Shown in pieces: positions 36,957 to 47,085 of a stretch of DNA of 47,935 bases. Under the pieces are notes generated by a model. The model worked only from the letters and a program-made list of their open reading frames with translations, was not told where the DNA came from and searched no databases. Each line of letters opens with the position of its first letter. The stretch's first letter is position 1. This stretch comes from Pirellulaceae bacterium (lineage in GTDB: Bacteria; Planctomycetota; Planctomycetia; Pirellulales; Pirellulaceae). Made by a program: the position numbers and the translations under genes. The DNA lies in contig JAKVBZ010000037.1 in assembly GCA_022448645.1 (NCBI GenBank), positions 1 through 47,935 of the forward strand. Reading direction: 5' to 3'.

Positions 36957-38990
36957 ATGATTTTAAGATCGTTTCTAATCATCTGTGTCTTTTGTTTTTC
37001 CAATTCGAATCTCACTAGCGACACGGTGTTCGCCGAAGAGACCCCGTCACTGATTCCCCGGAACGTTTTCTTTGGTAATCCTCAAAAAGCACGTGCGCGC
37101 ATCAGCCCCGACGGCAAACAACTCGCGTTTGTCGCACCAGTAGACGGAGTTCTCAACGTTTGGGTAGGTCCAGCTGACGACATTTCTGCAGCGCGACCTG
37201 TGACTCGGGATAATCACCGTGGCATCATTATGTTCTTCTGGGCGTACACAAACGAACACATCATCTACACTCAAGACAAGGACGGTGACGAAGATTATCA
37301 CGCTTATTGTATCGACCTCGGGACCGATACGATCAAAGACCTGACTCCCATCGATGACATTCGAGCTCGCATCGAAGGCGTGAGTGAAAGACTACCCGAG
37401 GAAATCTTGGTGGGAATCAACGACCGAGACCCCGGCTACTTCCACGACCTGTACCGCGTTCATCTGCGCACCGGCGAACGTACTTTGGTCCAGCACAATC
37501 CGGGCCTAGCTGGTTTTGTCACAGATGACGATTATCAAGTCCGTTTGGCGATGACCTTTACCGCCGACGGTGGCCAACTGTATTTGCTTCCGGACCAAAA
37601 ACAAGAAAGCGGTTGGAAAGAATACCTGAAATTCGATCCAGTCGATGCGATGACAAGCGGACTAAGCGGTTTCGATAAATCGGGCGAATGGGTATTCCTG
37701 CTCGATAGCCGAAATAGAAACACGGCTGCCCTAAAAAAACTTCATCTTGCCTCCGGCCGCGAAGTGCTATTAGCGCATCATGACAAGGCCGACTTGTCGG
37801 GAGCCGTTTCACACCCCACAGAAAAACACATACAAGCCGTCACCTTTACCTATGCTCGACGCGAATGGCAAATCCTAGACAATTCCATTGCAGAAGATAT
37901 CGCTTTCTTAAAAACCGTCGTGGACGGTGAATTGCAGATCACCAGCCGCACGCTGGACGATCGTCTTTGGACTGTGGCATACATCCTGGATGACGGACCA
38001 CTCCATTTCTACCTGTACGACCGTACCGCCAAGAAAACGCGATTCTTGTTCACAAGTCGCGACGACCTAGCCGACCTTCCATTAGCCAAAATGCATGACG
38101 AAATAATCTCTGCGCGGGACGGATTGGAATTGGTCAGCTATTTGTCCCTGCCCGTAAATACCGATCGAAACGGAGACGCGCGGCCCGACACCCCATTGCC
38201 GTTGGTTCTACTGGTCCACGGAGGACCGTGGTCCCGTGATTCGTGGGGATACGACTCGCAGCATCAGCTGCTGGCCAACCGAGGCTACGCCGTGCTGAGC
38301 GTTAACTTTCGTGGCTCAACCGGGCTGGGAAAAGATTTCATCAACGCGGGAAATCGCGAATGGGGGGCTCGTATGCACGACGATCTCATCGATGCGGTCC
38401 AATGGGCCATCGCAGAACAGATTGCTGATCCGAAACACATCGCCGTAATGGGAGGCAGTTATGGTGGCTATGCCGCGCTTGCCGGACTAACGTTTACGCC
38501 AAACGTGTTTGCCTGTGCCGTGGACATCGTCGGTCCGTCCAGCCTCATCACGTTACTGGAAAACCCTCCTCCATATTGGCGTTCCTTCCGCCCAGTGATG
38601 AAGCAACGCGTAGGTGATCATACGACGGAAGAAGGACGCAAGTTCCTGGAATCCCGCTCTCCACTTTTCTTTGTGGATCACATCCAACGTCCTTTGTTGA
38701 TTGGTCAGGGCGCCAATGACCCTCGAGTCAAACAAGCAGAGTCAGACCAGATTGTGTCTGCCATGAATGAAAAAACGATCCCCGTCACATATTTACTGTT
38801 TCAAGAAGAGGGACACGGATTTGCCCGACCAGAAAATCGCTTTGCATTTTACGCCGTCACCGAAGCCTTCCTGGCGAAACATCTCGGCGGGCGCTGCGAA
38901 CCCATCGGAGACGCCTTCCAGGATGCCGTGTTTACAGTGCCGAGTGGAGCCGACCAGATACCTGGACTGTCGGCCGCATTGTCTCCTTGA
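36957..38990 (+). CDS. Prolyl oligopeptidase family (S9) serine peptidase, secreted
   Basis: 677 aa from ATG 36957, which places a signal peptide at the N-terminus (ILRSFLIICVFCFSNSNL, cleavage near VFAEE). The frame is open from 36825, but that adds 44 residues before the signal. Residues about 30-400 form a beta-propeller (ARISPDGKQLAFVAPVDGVLNVWV). The alpha/beta hydrolase domain follows with LVHGGPWSRDSWGY and the triad Ser501 (GGSYGGY), Asp588 (GANDPRV) and His620 (EGHGF). It resembles acyl-aminoacyl or dipeptidyl peptidases and is probably periplasmic. Confidence 0.92.
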   Translation: MILRSFLIICVFCFSNSNLTSDTVFAEETPSLIPRNVFFGNPQKARARISPDGKQLAFVAPVDGVLNVWVGPADDISAARPVTRDNHRGIIMFFWAYTNEHIIYTQDKDGDEDYHAYCIDLGTDTIKDLTPIDDIRARIEGVSERLPEEILVGINDRDPGYFHDLYRVHLRTGERTLVQHNPGLAGFVTDDDYQVRLAMTFTADGGQLYLLPDQKQESGWKEYLKFDPVDAMTSGLSGFDKSGEWVFLLDSRNRNTAALKKLHLASGREVLLAHHDKADLSGAVSHPTEKHIQAVTFTYARREWQILDNSIAEDIAFLKTVVDGELQITSRTLDDRLWTVAYILDDGPLHFYLYDRTAKKTRFLFTSRDDLADLPLAKMHDEIISARDGLELVSYLSLPVNTDRNGDARPDTPLPLVLLVHGGPWSRDSWGYDSQHQLLANRGYAVLSVNFRGSTGLGKDFINAGNREWGARMHDDLIDAVQWAIAEQIADPKHIAVMGGSYGGYAALAGLTFTPNVFACAVDIVGPSSLITLLENPPPYWRSFRPVMKQRVGDHTTEEGRKFLESRSPLFFVDHIQRPLLIGQGANDPRVKQAESDQIVSAMNEKTIPVTYLLFQEEGHGFARPENRFAFYAVTEAFLAKHLGGRCEPIGDAFQDAVFTVPSGADQIPGLSAALSP

Positions 38991-39144
38991 TGCGATTTTG
39001 TCTTTCTCCCGCGGACAAGCCAAAGACCGCTAGCACGCATACCTTCCTTGCTGGCCTTGCCTCATAGCAAGCTTACCGCTATAGAACCACCACCACCTTC
39101 CTCTCGTAGACACCAGCCTCCAGCTTACGAAAGCCCTTATTTCT

Positions 39145-39954
39145 GTGCATCCCTCACCCTCCAAAATCGACTTCTCATCGCGTCCTCCCATTTCGGCCGC
39201 CATTATTTGCTACAACGAAGAAGACAACATGGCACGTTGTCTCGATGCGCTGAGTTGGTGCGACGAGATCATTGTCATCGATTCAGGCTCCACCGACAGG
39301 ACTCAACAGATCGTCGAAAGCTATCCAAGAACTAAATTCCTGTATCGGCGGTTCGACACCTATATCGCCCAGAAGAACTTCGCTCTGGATCATTGTCAGC
39401 ACGATTGGGTGATCTCGGTCGACGCTGACGAAGTGTTGCCCGATCCGTTGATCGATGAGATTCAACAGTTGCCTTTCGACGTGGCCGGATACTTCGTGGG
39501 TCGCCGCTCGTTTCTAGGCGATCAGGAAATCAAATACGGCAGCTGGAATCCGGACTACAAATTGAGGCTGTTTCGCCGTTCGGTCGGTCGATGGGGAGGC
39601 AGTAACCCTCACGAGCGAGTACTGATCGAGGGCCCCACACAACGTCTGAACGTACGGATGCTACATTACAGCTATCGAACTCGACAGGAATTTTTGCATC
39701 GTAATCGGAAATACATGCGAATGCTCGTCGAACATCAAACTCGGCCGGACAGAAAAACCTATCCAGGCGAACCAATGCTTCACGGCTGTGGTAACTTTGT
39801 GAAGTCCTATTTATTGCGTCGCGGATTCATGGATGGTGGCGCCGGCTTGTACATCGCCTATCACATGGCGCGGTTGTCTTATGAAAAATATGCTCTGATG
39901 ACGCAAAAGTTAAAAGATGACAAGGCAGCCTCGAGCCTACGTCAATCCGCATAG
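39145..39954 (+). CDS. Family 2 glycosyltransferase, LPS core type
   Basis: 269 aa GT-A fold. It shows ISAAIICYNEEDNMARCLDAL (in parts), then DEIIVIDSGSTDRT and WVISVDADEVL with the metal-binding DxD, and a C-terminal region KLRLFRRSVGRWGG and NPHERV that matches WaaE/KdtX-like core glucosyltransferases. Sugar and acceptor unknown. The GT4 gene starts 8 nt downstream, so they form an operon. Confidence 0.9.
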   Translation: MHPSPSKIDFSSRPPISAAIICYNEEDNMARCLDALSWCDEIIVIDSGSTDRTQQIVESYPRTKFLYRRFDTYIAQKNFALDHCQHDWVISVDADEVLPDPLIDEIQQLPFDVAGYFVGRRSFLGDQEIKYGSWNPDYKLRLFRRSVGRWGGSNPHERVLIEGPTQRLNVRMLHYSYRTRQEFLHRNRKYMRMLVEHQTRPDRKTYPGEPMLHGCGNFVKSYLLRRGFMDGGAGLYIAYHMARLSYEKYALMTQKLKDDKAASSLRQSA

Positions 39955-39962
39955 GGAGCGTG

Positions 39963-41153
39963 ATGCAATCATCCGACACACCTTCTTCCTCACCGACTCC
40001 GCGAATTGCAATTGTACGCCAAAAATATCGTGTCGACGGAGGGGCTGAACGCTTTGTTGACAACCTGCTGGGAGTCTTCGAACAGCACCACTTCGATGTA
40101 ACCCTCGTCGCCCGTGATTGGAACCAGGACGGCAGTTTCGGAGCTATCCGCTGCAACCCACCGGCGCCAGGACGCATCCTGCGAGACTGGGGATTCTCGG
40201 TTGCAGTCGGTCGAGCTTTGCGAAAGCAGCATTTCGATCTGGTACAATCTCACGAACGTCTCGTGTGTAGTTCGGAATTCGATATCTATCGTGCCGGCGA
40301 TGGTGTCCATCGTGAATGGCTGAAGCAGCGCGGACGCATTCAACCCTGGTACGCACAATGGGCGACCCACCTACATCCCTACCATTGGTACACACGATAT
40401 GCCGAGAAAAAGCTCTTCGAAAGTTCACACCTCAAGGCAGTGATTTGTAACTCGCGCATGGTACGTGACGAAATCTTAAACCATTTCACGATTTCTCCGA
40501 ACAAACTGCACGTCATCTATTCTGGCGTCGATACACAACGATTTCATCCAAGTGTGGTACAGCATCGTCATTCGATTCGACAACGCTACTCCGTTCCCGA
40601 GGATACTCCACTATTTCTGATGGTAGGATCCGGTTTCGTCCGGAAAGGTGTCCCCATCACCATCGAAGCGATCAGTACAATCCCTAACGCACAGCTGATG
40701 ATTGTGGGGAAAGACAAAAACATGGGGCGTTACCACAAACTGGCAACTCAACTGGCAGCAGGACGCGTGCACTTCGCAGGTGTACAAGATGATGTGCGGC
40801 CATTCTACGGTGCAGCAGACGCGCTCATTCTGCCAGCCCTATATGATCCACTTCCCAACGTGTTGCTAGAAGCCATGGCATGTGGTCTTCCCGTAGTTAC
40901 CAGCACAAAATGTGGCGGCGCTGAGTTAATTGAACAAGGAAGATGCGGTGAAGTCTGCGATGCACTTGACGCACACGGTCTTTCAACTGCGATCAATAAG
41001 CTACGTGATCGAAATCTGTCGGCTACCATGGGGCGCGCGGCCAGGGCCACAATCGAACCGCATTCACTAGTAGCCATGCGGCAACAACTGAGCAACTTCT
41101 ACCTTAGGCTACTGGAAATCGGCGACAACAATCTCACTCGCAAGTGCGCGTAA
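39963..41153 (+). CDS. Family 4 glycosyltransferase, WaaG-like
   Basis: 396 aa from ATG 39963, with AGGGAG just upstream; a GTG at 39960 is the alternative. GT-B fold: N-terminal half IAIVRQKYRVDGGAERFV, HERLVCSSEFDIYRAGDGVH and ICNSRMVRDEI, then a C-terminal donor domain with VGSGFVRKGV, the QDDVRPFYGAADALILPALYDPLPNVLLEAMACG-like signature (read in parts: PALYDPLPNV, LEAMACGLPVV) and CGGAELI. Resembles LPS core heptose-I glucosyltransferase. With its GT2 neighbour it probably builds an envelope glycan. Confidence 0.92.
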   Translation: MQSSDTPSSSPTPRIAIVRQKYRVDGGAERFVDNLLGVFEQHHFDVTLVARDWNQDGSFGAIRCNPPAPGRILRDWGFSVAVGRALRKQHFDLVQSHERLVCSSEFDIYRAGDGVHREWLKQRGRIQPWYAQWATHLHPYHWYTRYAEKKLFESSHLKAVICNSRMVRDEILNHFTISPNKLHVIYSGVDTQRFHPSVVQHRHSIRQRYSVPEDTPLFLMVGSGFVRKGVPITIEAISTIPNAQLMIVGKDKNMGRYHKLATQLAAGRVHFAGVQDDVRPFYGAADALILPALYDPLPNVLLEAMACGLPVVTSTKCGGAELIEQGRCGEVCDALDAHGLSTAINKLRDRNLSATMGRAARATIEPHSLVAMRQQLSNFYLRLLEIGDNNLTRKCA

Positions 41154-41373
41154 ACGTTGCGCAGCTCCAGGCAGTTCAAAAACGATTGCGGCTTAACGAG
41201 CTGGTGCGCTATTCAATGAGTGACTAAAGTATTATTTGTGGCAATCGCTTCCGGATTCGCCGGGATTTTCGCGATCCAACATCCGCAGTTTCAGATTCAC
41301 AACGTTTCTCTTATCGCTGATGGAGTCGGTTTTCGTGAGCCCCCGTTATCGTTCGCCAGATACTACTGGATCT

Positions 41374-42321
41374 ATGGAATTTGCACGCACACGTATAGTT
41401 ATTGTGGGGTCCATCAACATGGACCTTGTGGCCCGCTGTCAACGCATGCCTCGCTCGGGAGAAACGATTCACGCAACAGACTACTCTACATTGCCCGGGG
41501 GAAAAGGGGCCAATCAGGCGGTGGCCGCGGCTCGCTTGGGTGCCGATTGCTCTCTGATTGGTCGAGTCGGAGACGACAGCTACGGAGAAAATCTTGTAAA
41601 CACTTTAGCGGATTATGGCGTCCGCAGTGAAGCTATTTCTAGAACTGAAGCGACTAGCAGCGGTCTGGCCTGGATTCATGTCGATGCGAACGGAGACAAT
41701 GCTATCACCATCGTGGCAGGAGCTAACGCCAATCTCTCCTCCAAGGATGTTTTGAAGCACCGTTCCACCATTCAGTCGGCCGATGTGCTGGTCGCACAAC
41801 TAGAAGTGCCTCTGGAAACGGTCGCCGCCGCCATCCAAACAGCAAAGGCGGCAGGAGTTCTGACGATACTGGATCCAGCCCCCGCACCAAACATCACCAT
41901 GCCCAACGAATTGTACGGCGTGGACGTGATGACCCCCAATCAAATCGAAGCAGAAACACTCACAGGAATATCTGTTAAGAACGTGGAATCAGCTGTTCGG
42001 GCTTGCCAGCGTTTACAAGAACGTGGAGTCAGACGTCCTGTTGTCACATTAGGTGCCGATGGTGCAGTTTTCTTAGACGAAACAACCGAGGTACCGCGCC
42101 ACACGCTGCCCCCTCGCGTGGAGACCATCGACACGACTGCCGCCGGTGATGCCTTTGCCGCTGCCGTTGCCTGCCGCTTGGCTGCAGGCCGTACACTGGC
42201 GGCGGCTGTTTCGTTTGCATGTACTGCTGGAGCGTTAGCAACCAATACGCTCGGGGCTCAAAATGCCATGCCCAACTGGGAAGACGTCGTAGCGTTGGAA
42301 AAAATCCAAACGATACGTTGA
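41374..42321 (+). CDS. rbsK: Ribokinase
   Basis: Phosphorylates ribose to ribose-5-phosphate, the substrate of prs. It is 315 aa from ATG 41374; the frame is open from 41236, but the family starts just before VIVGSINMDLV. PfkB-family motifs are intact: SINMDLV, GGKGANQAVAAARLG, VGDDSYGENL, and the C-terminal anion-hole and catalytic base DTTAAGDAF. Closest to ribokinases; another sugar cannot be excluded. No ribose transporter is nearby. Confidence 0.92.
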   Translation: MEFARTRIVIVGSINMDLVARCQRMPRSGETIHATDYSTLPGGKGANQAVAAARLGADCSLIGRVGDDSYGENLVNTLADYGVRSEAISRTEATSSGLAWIHVDANGDNAITIVAGANANLSSKDVLKHRSTIQSADVLVAQLEVPLETVAAAIQTAKAAGVLTILDPAPAPNITMPNELYGVDVMTPNQIEAETLTGISVKNVESAVRACQRLQERGVRRPVVTLGADGAVFLDETTEVPRHTLPPRVETIDTTAAGDAFAAAVACRLAAGRTLAAAVSFACTAGALATNTLGAQNAMPNWEDVVALEKIQTIR

Positions 42322-42330
42322 CACAAAACA

Positions 42331-42864
42331 TTACACCTTGCGCAACCGTTCTAAAGCCCTTGAACGCTGCGTAACCCAATCATTGTCAGCATCTTCAGCA
42401 AGCATGGCCCATCCACGAGCCGTCAGTTCCTCCCAGGTTTCTTCCAACACAATGGCATCATTGTAGATTACCTGGCCTGCTTCGTCAGTTTCGAACAAAA
42501 AGGTGGGCGTCACCACATACAGCGTCTCACATGGCGTAGCACTGTCATTGATCAACTGAAAGAATGTGTACGGATTTGTGACCACGGCCTCTTGTTCCTG
42601 CAGTTCCAACTCATACGGCGTTTCAACCGCGGCCTCCTTCATTTTCACCTTAAGGTTACCGCTGATCACCCAAGTAACCTGTGTCACGACTGGGTGTAGA
42701 TGAATCCGAGAAGCAGTGTGGGGTGGTATCTGGCCGACAGCCAAGCTGACGTCCTCGATAGGGGACAACTCAGCTCGCTGCGTGACAAGTGAATCCAAAA
42801 CGGAACGGACGACGGTTCCGTCTGGCACGGTCAATCCCTCTCCTTTTGAAAATACATGTTTCAT
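42331..42864 (-). CDS. Cupin-domain protein
   Basis: 177 aa from ATG 42862-42864. Residues about 40-110 form a single cupin barrel: SLAVGQIPPHTASRIHLHPVVTQVTWVISGNLKVKM (read in parts) carries the motif 1 His pair (HLHP) and Glu-poor variant, then ELQEQEAVVTNPYTFFQLINDS as motif 2. The C-terminus has a helical tail WEELTARGWAMLAEDADNDW. Function unknown. It is convergent with rbsK (9 nt gap) and divergent from the DUF1592 gene. Confidence 0.8.
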   Translation of the reverse strand: MKHVFSKGEGLTVPDGTVVRSVLDSLVTQRAELSPIEDVSLAVGQIPPHTASRIHLHPVVTQVTWVISGNLKVKMKEAAVETPYELELQEQEAVVTNPYTFFQLINDSATPCETLYVVTPTFLFETDEAGQVIYNDAIVLEETWEELTARGWAMLAEDADNDWVTQRSRALERLRKV

Positions 42865-42961
42865 AGCCTTTTTGTAAGGCGCAATGTACAATGTGATCAA
42901 CCCGTGAATACTCTTTCACTCTTAGAGGAAGTTACCAGAACTGAGGCTCTCTTGGCAATCG

Positions 42962-45367
42962 ATGAGCAGAGCAAGTGGCTTCTGGGGAGACAAAACAAAA
43001 TTCACAATGGCGAGTTCAACTAGCAACAAGATGAAGTACCTCGCTGGGCGACAGAAAAGATCTCAAAAATGGATCCTCCAACCTGCCTGCCTCATCCTGT
43101 TCTTCAGTCCACCTCTGTTGCTGGCGGAGGAATCGGTACCGAGCCCAGACGTTATTGGATTCCTCGAACACCATTGTGTCGGTTGTCACGACGAAGAAGA
43201 TTCGGCAGCAAATCTGTCGTTGCACGGCTTCGCTGATCGCCAGCAGCTGGCAGATGATCACCACACGGTCCAGCGGATCAGGAAGATGTTAGTCAGTGGC
43301 AAAATGCCGCCAGCAGAACAAGATCAGCCCTCCGCAGAAGAAAAACAGCAATTGGTGGAATGGTTAGACACCAAACTAGCCGAAGTCGATTGCCGGCAGT
43401 TTCCCTTTGCCGGCCGCCCCACTTTGCGACGACTGAATCGTTACGAGTACCGTTGCAGCATTCGCGATTGGTTGGGCGTTGATTTTGCCGCGTCCACGGA
43501 ATTCCCACGCGATGAAGTCGGTCATGGCTTTGATAACATGGGGGCTGTCCTGTCACTGTCGCCCTTACATTTGGAAAAATACATGCTGGCAGCGGAGACG
43601 ATCGTTCAAGAGGCCATTGCGACCTCGGTGCCCATCCGACTCGTCAGACGAAATCGCCGCGATATCCATGGAGGCGTGCAAACCGACCGCGCAAGAGCTT
43701 TGTTTACCAACGGATTGGTTCATATGCCTTTCACGTCCCAGGGACCAGGAACGTACGACATTCGGGCACGCGTTTTTGCGTCTCAAGCCGGCGACGAACT
43801 CGCCAAGATGGCGATTGTCGTCGACGACCGTTCGATTCACGAAGCTGAAGTGAGGGCTAATTCGAACGCGCCCCAGACATACGAAACGTCAACATTTTTG
43901 GAAGAAGGCAAAGTGAACGTCGGCGTTCGTTTTTTGAACGATTTTTACGACCCCGACAATCCTGACGAAAATCGCCGCGATCGAAATCTATTCGTGGTTC
44001 GCCTAGAAATAGAAGGGCCCAAAGATCCGCCATTACCTCCTGTACTACCCGACACCCACGTTCGTGTGATTCCTTGCAGTCAGATTCCCAACCACGTCCA
44101 TAGTGAGGCCTGCCTGCACGAAGTGCTCGAACGCTTAGCAAGCCGGGCGTTTCGACGCCCTCTGCGCCACGGCGAATTGGAACGGCTCCTTCAACTAGCC
44201 CTGGAAACTCAGGCTGATGGTGCCGGTTTTGAAGAATCCGTCCAACATGCGTTAGCCGCTATCTTGGTTTCACCACACTTCCTGTTTCGAGTCGAAGAGT
44301 TACCGACATCTGCAGCGAAGGATCACCAACCACATGCCATCAACGCGTACGATTTAGCCACCCGCCTCTCTTACTTCCTTTGGAGCAGCCTTCCCGATGA
44401 AGCCTTGCGCGAGTTGGCACAATCAGAACAGCTCCACGAATCGGACGTCTTGCGCGCGCAAGCCATTCGTATGCTTCAAGATCCACGCTCACAAGCTTTG
44501 GTCGACCAATTTGCCGTGCAATGGTTAAATCTCGGCCAATTAACACTCGTCACGCCCGACCCAGAAACCTTCCCGGAATTCGACGAAGACTTACGCAATG
44601 CAATGCTCCAAGAATCAAAACTTTTTTTTGCTTCTGTCATCCGCCAAGATCGTTCGATCCTGGATTTTTTGCTGAGCAACGATACTTGGGTAAACTCACG
44701 ACTCGCCAGGCACTATCATCTCGAGGGAGTTACCGGCAAAGACTTCCAGCACGTTGTACTCAACGGGAACCGGACAGGAGGCGTCTTATCACACGCTAGT
44801 GTGCTTACTGTCACTTCCAATCCCACTCGAACTTCCGCCGTCCAACGAGGAAAGTGGGTATTGGAAAACCTACTCGGTACGCCTCCAGTCCCGCCGCCAC
44901 CAGGGATTGAACCTCTTCCCGAAGATAGCGCAGCCAATGAAGATGGCCTAACCTTGCGCCAGAGGCTAGAGTCCCACCGATCTCTGGCAGAATGCGCAAC
45001 CTGCCACGCCAGCATGGACCCACTCGGATTCGCTCTGGAAAACTACAATGCCATCGGGGTTTGGCGCGACCAGGAAGACGGTCAGCCCATTGATGCAATC
45101 GGAGGCCTGCCAGATGGAACCACATTTGACGGCCCCAAAGAGTTACAAGAATTTTTATTTAAAAAGAGACACCTCGATTTCTGCCGTTGTTTTACGGAGA
45201 AAATGTTGACGTATGCCCTCGGACGTGGATTACAATACCAGGACCAGTGTACGGTGGATGACATTGTTCAATCTTTGGAGCACAATGGCTTTCGTTTTTC
45301 TGCTTTGATCGAAGGAATCGTATTGAGTACACCGTTTCGTTGCACACAATCAGCAGACAATTCATGA
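42962..45367 (+). CDS. Planctomycete cytochrome-like protein, DUF1587/1592/1588/1585 type
   Basis: 801 aa. A signal anchor is at about residues 38-55 (LQPACLILFFSPPLLLAEE); ATG 42962, 43007 or 43031 are possible starts. A cytochrome c domain begins with CVGCH (72-76). Then come the DUF1587 region (LRRLNRYEYRCSIRDWLGVDF), a carbohydrate-binding-like segment, the DUF1595/1592 regions (ASRAFRRPL, ILVSPHFLFRVE, LATRLSYFLWSSLPDE) and DUF1588/1585. Near the C-terminus CATCH (678-682) gives a second haem site in CATCHASMDPLGFALENYN. Probably periplasmic. It lies 46 nt upstream of the DUF1552 gene, its usual partner. Confidence 0.93.
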   Translation: MSRASGFWGDKTKFTMASSTSNKMKYLAGRQKRSQKWILQPACLILFFSPPLLLAEESVPSPDVIGFLEHHCVGCHDEEDSAANLSLHGFADRQQLADDHHTVQRIRKMLVSGKMPPAEQDQPSAEEKQQLVEWLDTKLAEVDCRQFPFAGRPTLRRLNRYEYRCSIRDWLGVDFAASTEFPRDEVGHGFDNMGAVLSLSPLHLEKYMLAAETIVQEAIATSVPIRLVRRNRRDIHGGVQTDRARALFTNGLVHMPFTSQGPGTYDIRARVFASQAGDELAKMAIVVDDRSIHEAEVRANSNAPQTYETSTFLEEGKVNVGVRFLNDFYDPDNPDENRRDRNLFVVRLEIEGPKDPPLPPVLPDTHVRVIPCSQIPNHVHSEACLHEVLERLASRAFRRPLRHGELERLLQLALETQADGAGFEESVQHALAAILVSPHFLFRVEELPTSAAKDHQPHAINAYDLATRLSYFLWSSLPDEALRELAQSEQLHESDVLRAQAIRMLQDPRSQALVDQFAVQWLNLGQLTLVTPDPETFPEFDEDLRNAMLQESKLFFASVIRQDRSILDFLLSNDTWVNSRLARHYHLEGVTGKDFQHVVLNGNRTGGVLSHASVLTVTSNPTRTSAVQRGKWVLENLLGTPPVPPPPGIEPLPEDSAANEDGLTLRQRLESHRSLAECATCHASMDPLGFALENYNAIGVWRDQEDGQPIDAIGGLPDGTTFDGPKELQEFLFKKRHLDFCRCFTEKMLTYALGRGLQYQDQCTVDDIVQSLEHNGFRFSALIEGIVLSTPFRCTQSADNS

Positions 45368-45413
45368 CGGCAACAGAGTACACCGTAAAGCCCCCCTCAC
45401 CAGGGAACACCTC

Positions 45414-46760
45414 ATGACGAAGTCTTGGCACTTGTCTCGACGCGATGTTTTGCGTGGCGCAGGCACTGTGATGGCATTGCCCGTTTTGGAGGCAATGTTC
45501 CCACACACGGTCCGTGCAGCTGCCGATGATTCCACTGCACCTCGACGGATGGCATTTCTCATGGTGCCAAACGGCGCTCATATGCCGGATTGGACTCCGC
45601 AGGAGACTGGCAACCACTTTGAACTTCCTTACATCCTGGAGCCACTGAAGAACGTCAAAGACCAACTTCTGATCATCAATGGCTTGACACATGACAAAGG
45701 CAGACCTCACGGTGACGGTCCCGGTGATCATGCCCGCGCCTGTGCAACATTCCTGACCGGATGCCAAGCCAAAAAAACTGACGGCGACGATATTTTTCTG
45801 GGAGTTTCCGTCGACCAACTAGCTGCGCAAAAATCCGGCAAGCAGACGCGTCTGCCATCACTGGAACTCGGCATCGAAGGAAGCGCTATGGCCGGTAACT
45901 GCGACTCCGGCTACAGCTGTGCATATACTTCCAACATCTCTTGGAGCTCATCCACCACCCCCGTTGCTAAAGAAATAAATCCTCGTTTTGTATTCGAACG
46001 GTTGTTCCCCAATCAGCTCGGTGTCGATCCAGAAACACTAGACCGCCAACATAGGCGTCGCGTGAGCATTCTCGATTACGTGCTGGAAGATGCTCGTCGG
46101 CTGAAACTTCGGTTAGGAACCAAAGATCAGCGAAAGCTTGAGGAGTATTTGAACAGTGTCCGTGAAGTCGAACGAGGTCTGTTGGCCTTAGAACAAAATC
46201 CCGCCACCGACGTGGACAAAAAGTTTCGCCCAGACCAGGCCCCCGAAACCTACGAACAACACCTCCGCATGATGACCGATCTACTCGTGCTGGCGTTTCA
46301 AAGTGACTCCACGCGCATCAGCACACTGATGTTCGCCAACGAAGGAAGTAGTCGAAGCTATACGTCCATTGGCGTTGCCGAAGGCCACCATGAATTGTCT
46401 CACCATGGGAACGACCCTGAAAAACAACACAAGATTCGAGAAATCAATCGATTTCATGTGACGCAACTGGCCTATTTCCTGGAACGCCTGCAATCCGTTC
46501 AAGAAGCCGGAGGCAGTTCCCTTCTGGATAGTTGTATGATTGTATATGGAAGCGGCATCAGCGATGGGAACGCTCACAACAACGAGGAATTACCAATCCT
46601 CCTAGCTGGTAGCGGAGGGGGCAGCCTACACACCGGACGCAGTGTGCGCGTCGAGGCCGAAACGCCAATGAGCAATCTGTTCCTCTCTCTACTTGATCGC
46701 TTCGGAACTTCTGTTGACCAGATCGGCGACAGTTCAGGGAGACTGCTCGGTTTGAGCTAA
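45414..46760 (+). CDS. DUF1552 family protein, Tat-exported
   Basis: 448 aa. The N-terminus MTKSWHLSRRDVLRGAGTVM carries a twin-arginine motif (SRRDVLRG) and a hydrophobic segment ending LEAMFPHTVRAAA, so it is exported folded. The body is the DUF1552 domain: FLMVPNGAHMPDWTP, LEPLKNVKDQLLIINGL, GDGPGDHARACATFLTG, YGSGISDGNAHNNEELPILLAG. The domain resembles sulfatase/DUF1501-like alkaline phosphatase folds, and several Asp/His residues could bind metal. It follows the DUF1592 gene by 46 nt; the two make a conserved planctomycete pair of unknown function. Confidence 0.93.
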   Translation: MTKSWHLSRRDVLRGAGTVMALPVLEAMFPHTVRAAADDSTAPRRMAFLMVPNGAHMPDWTPQETGNHFELPYILEPLKNVKDQLLIINGLTHDKGRPHGDGPGDHARACATFLTGCQAKKTDGDDIFLGVSVDQLAAQKSGKQTRLPSLELGIEGSAMAGNCDSGYSCAYTSNISWSSSTTPVAKEINPRFVFERLFPNQLGVDPETLDRQHRRRVSILDYVLEDARRLKLRLGTKDQRKLEEYLNSVREVERGLLALEQNPATDVDKKFRPDQAPETYEQHLRMMTDLLVLAFQSDSTRISTLMFANEGSSRSYTSIGVAEGHHELSHHGNDPEKQHKIREINRFHVTQLAYFLERLQSVQEAGGSSLLDSCMIVYGSGISDGNAHNNEELPILLAGSGGGSLHTGRSVRVEAETPMSNLFLSLLDRFGTSVDQIGDSSGRLLGLS

Positions 46761-46782
46761 GGTCCGTCGGATACGAATCTGA

Positions 46783-47085
46783 CGAAAGAAAAAACGTGCA
46801 AAATGGATTGCGATAGCCTGCCTGAGAAAATCAAATAAAATTAACCGCTACCCGAACGTTTCGACCGTAACTGGGGCATACGAAGTTGCCCTGTTCCATC
46901 CCCACATTCGACAGGCCGTCATCGTGCCGGTCGAATTATCTTACTTACAATTGCAAGACATCAACGTCGGCTTCGAAGTTAAAATGGAGTTTACACAAAA
47001 AATGATTCGATACACGTTAACGATGCTGAACAGGCACCGATCATTGACCATTCTCGTTAGCCAATTGACGAACCTCGGCCGTTAA
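46783..47085 (+). pseudogene. Possible remnant reading frame without start codon
   Basis: 100 open codons to TAA at 47083-47085. No credible start exists at the 5' end; the first ATG is far inside. The middle part reads protein-like (GAYEVALFHPHIRQAVIVPV, then INVGFEVKMEFTQKMIRY), but I recognise no family. It overlaps the end of the aldolase gene on the other strand. It could be the tail of a decayed gene, or chance. Confidence 0.25.

Noticed and set aside
41220..41630. 136-codon frame overlapping the ribokinase gene
   Set aside because: Out of frame with a clear ribokinase and carries no independent features; a shadow frame.
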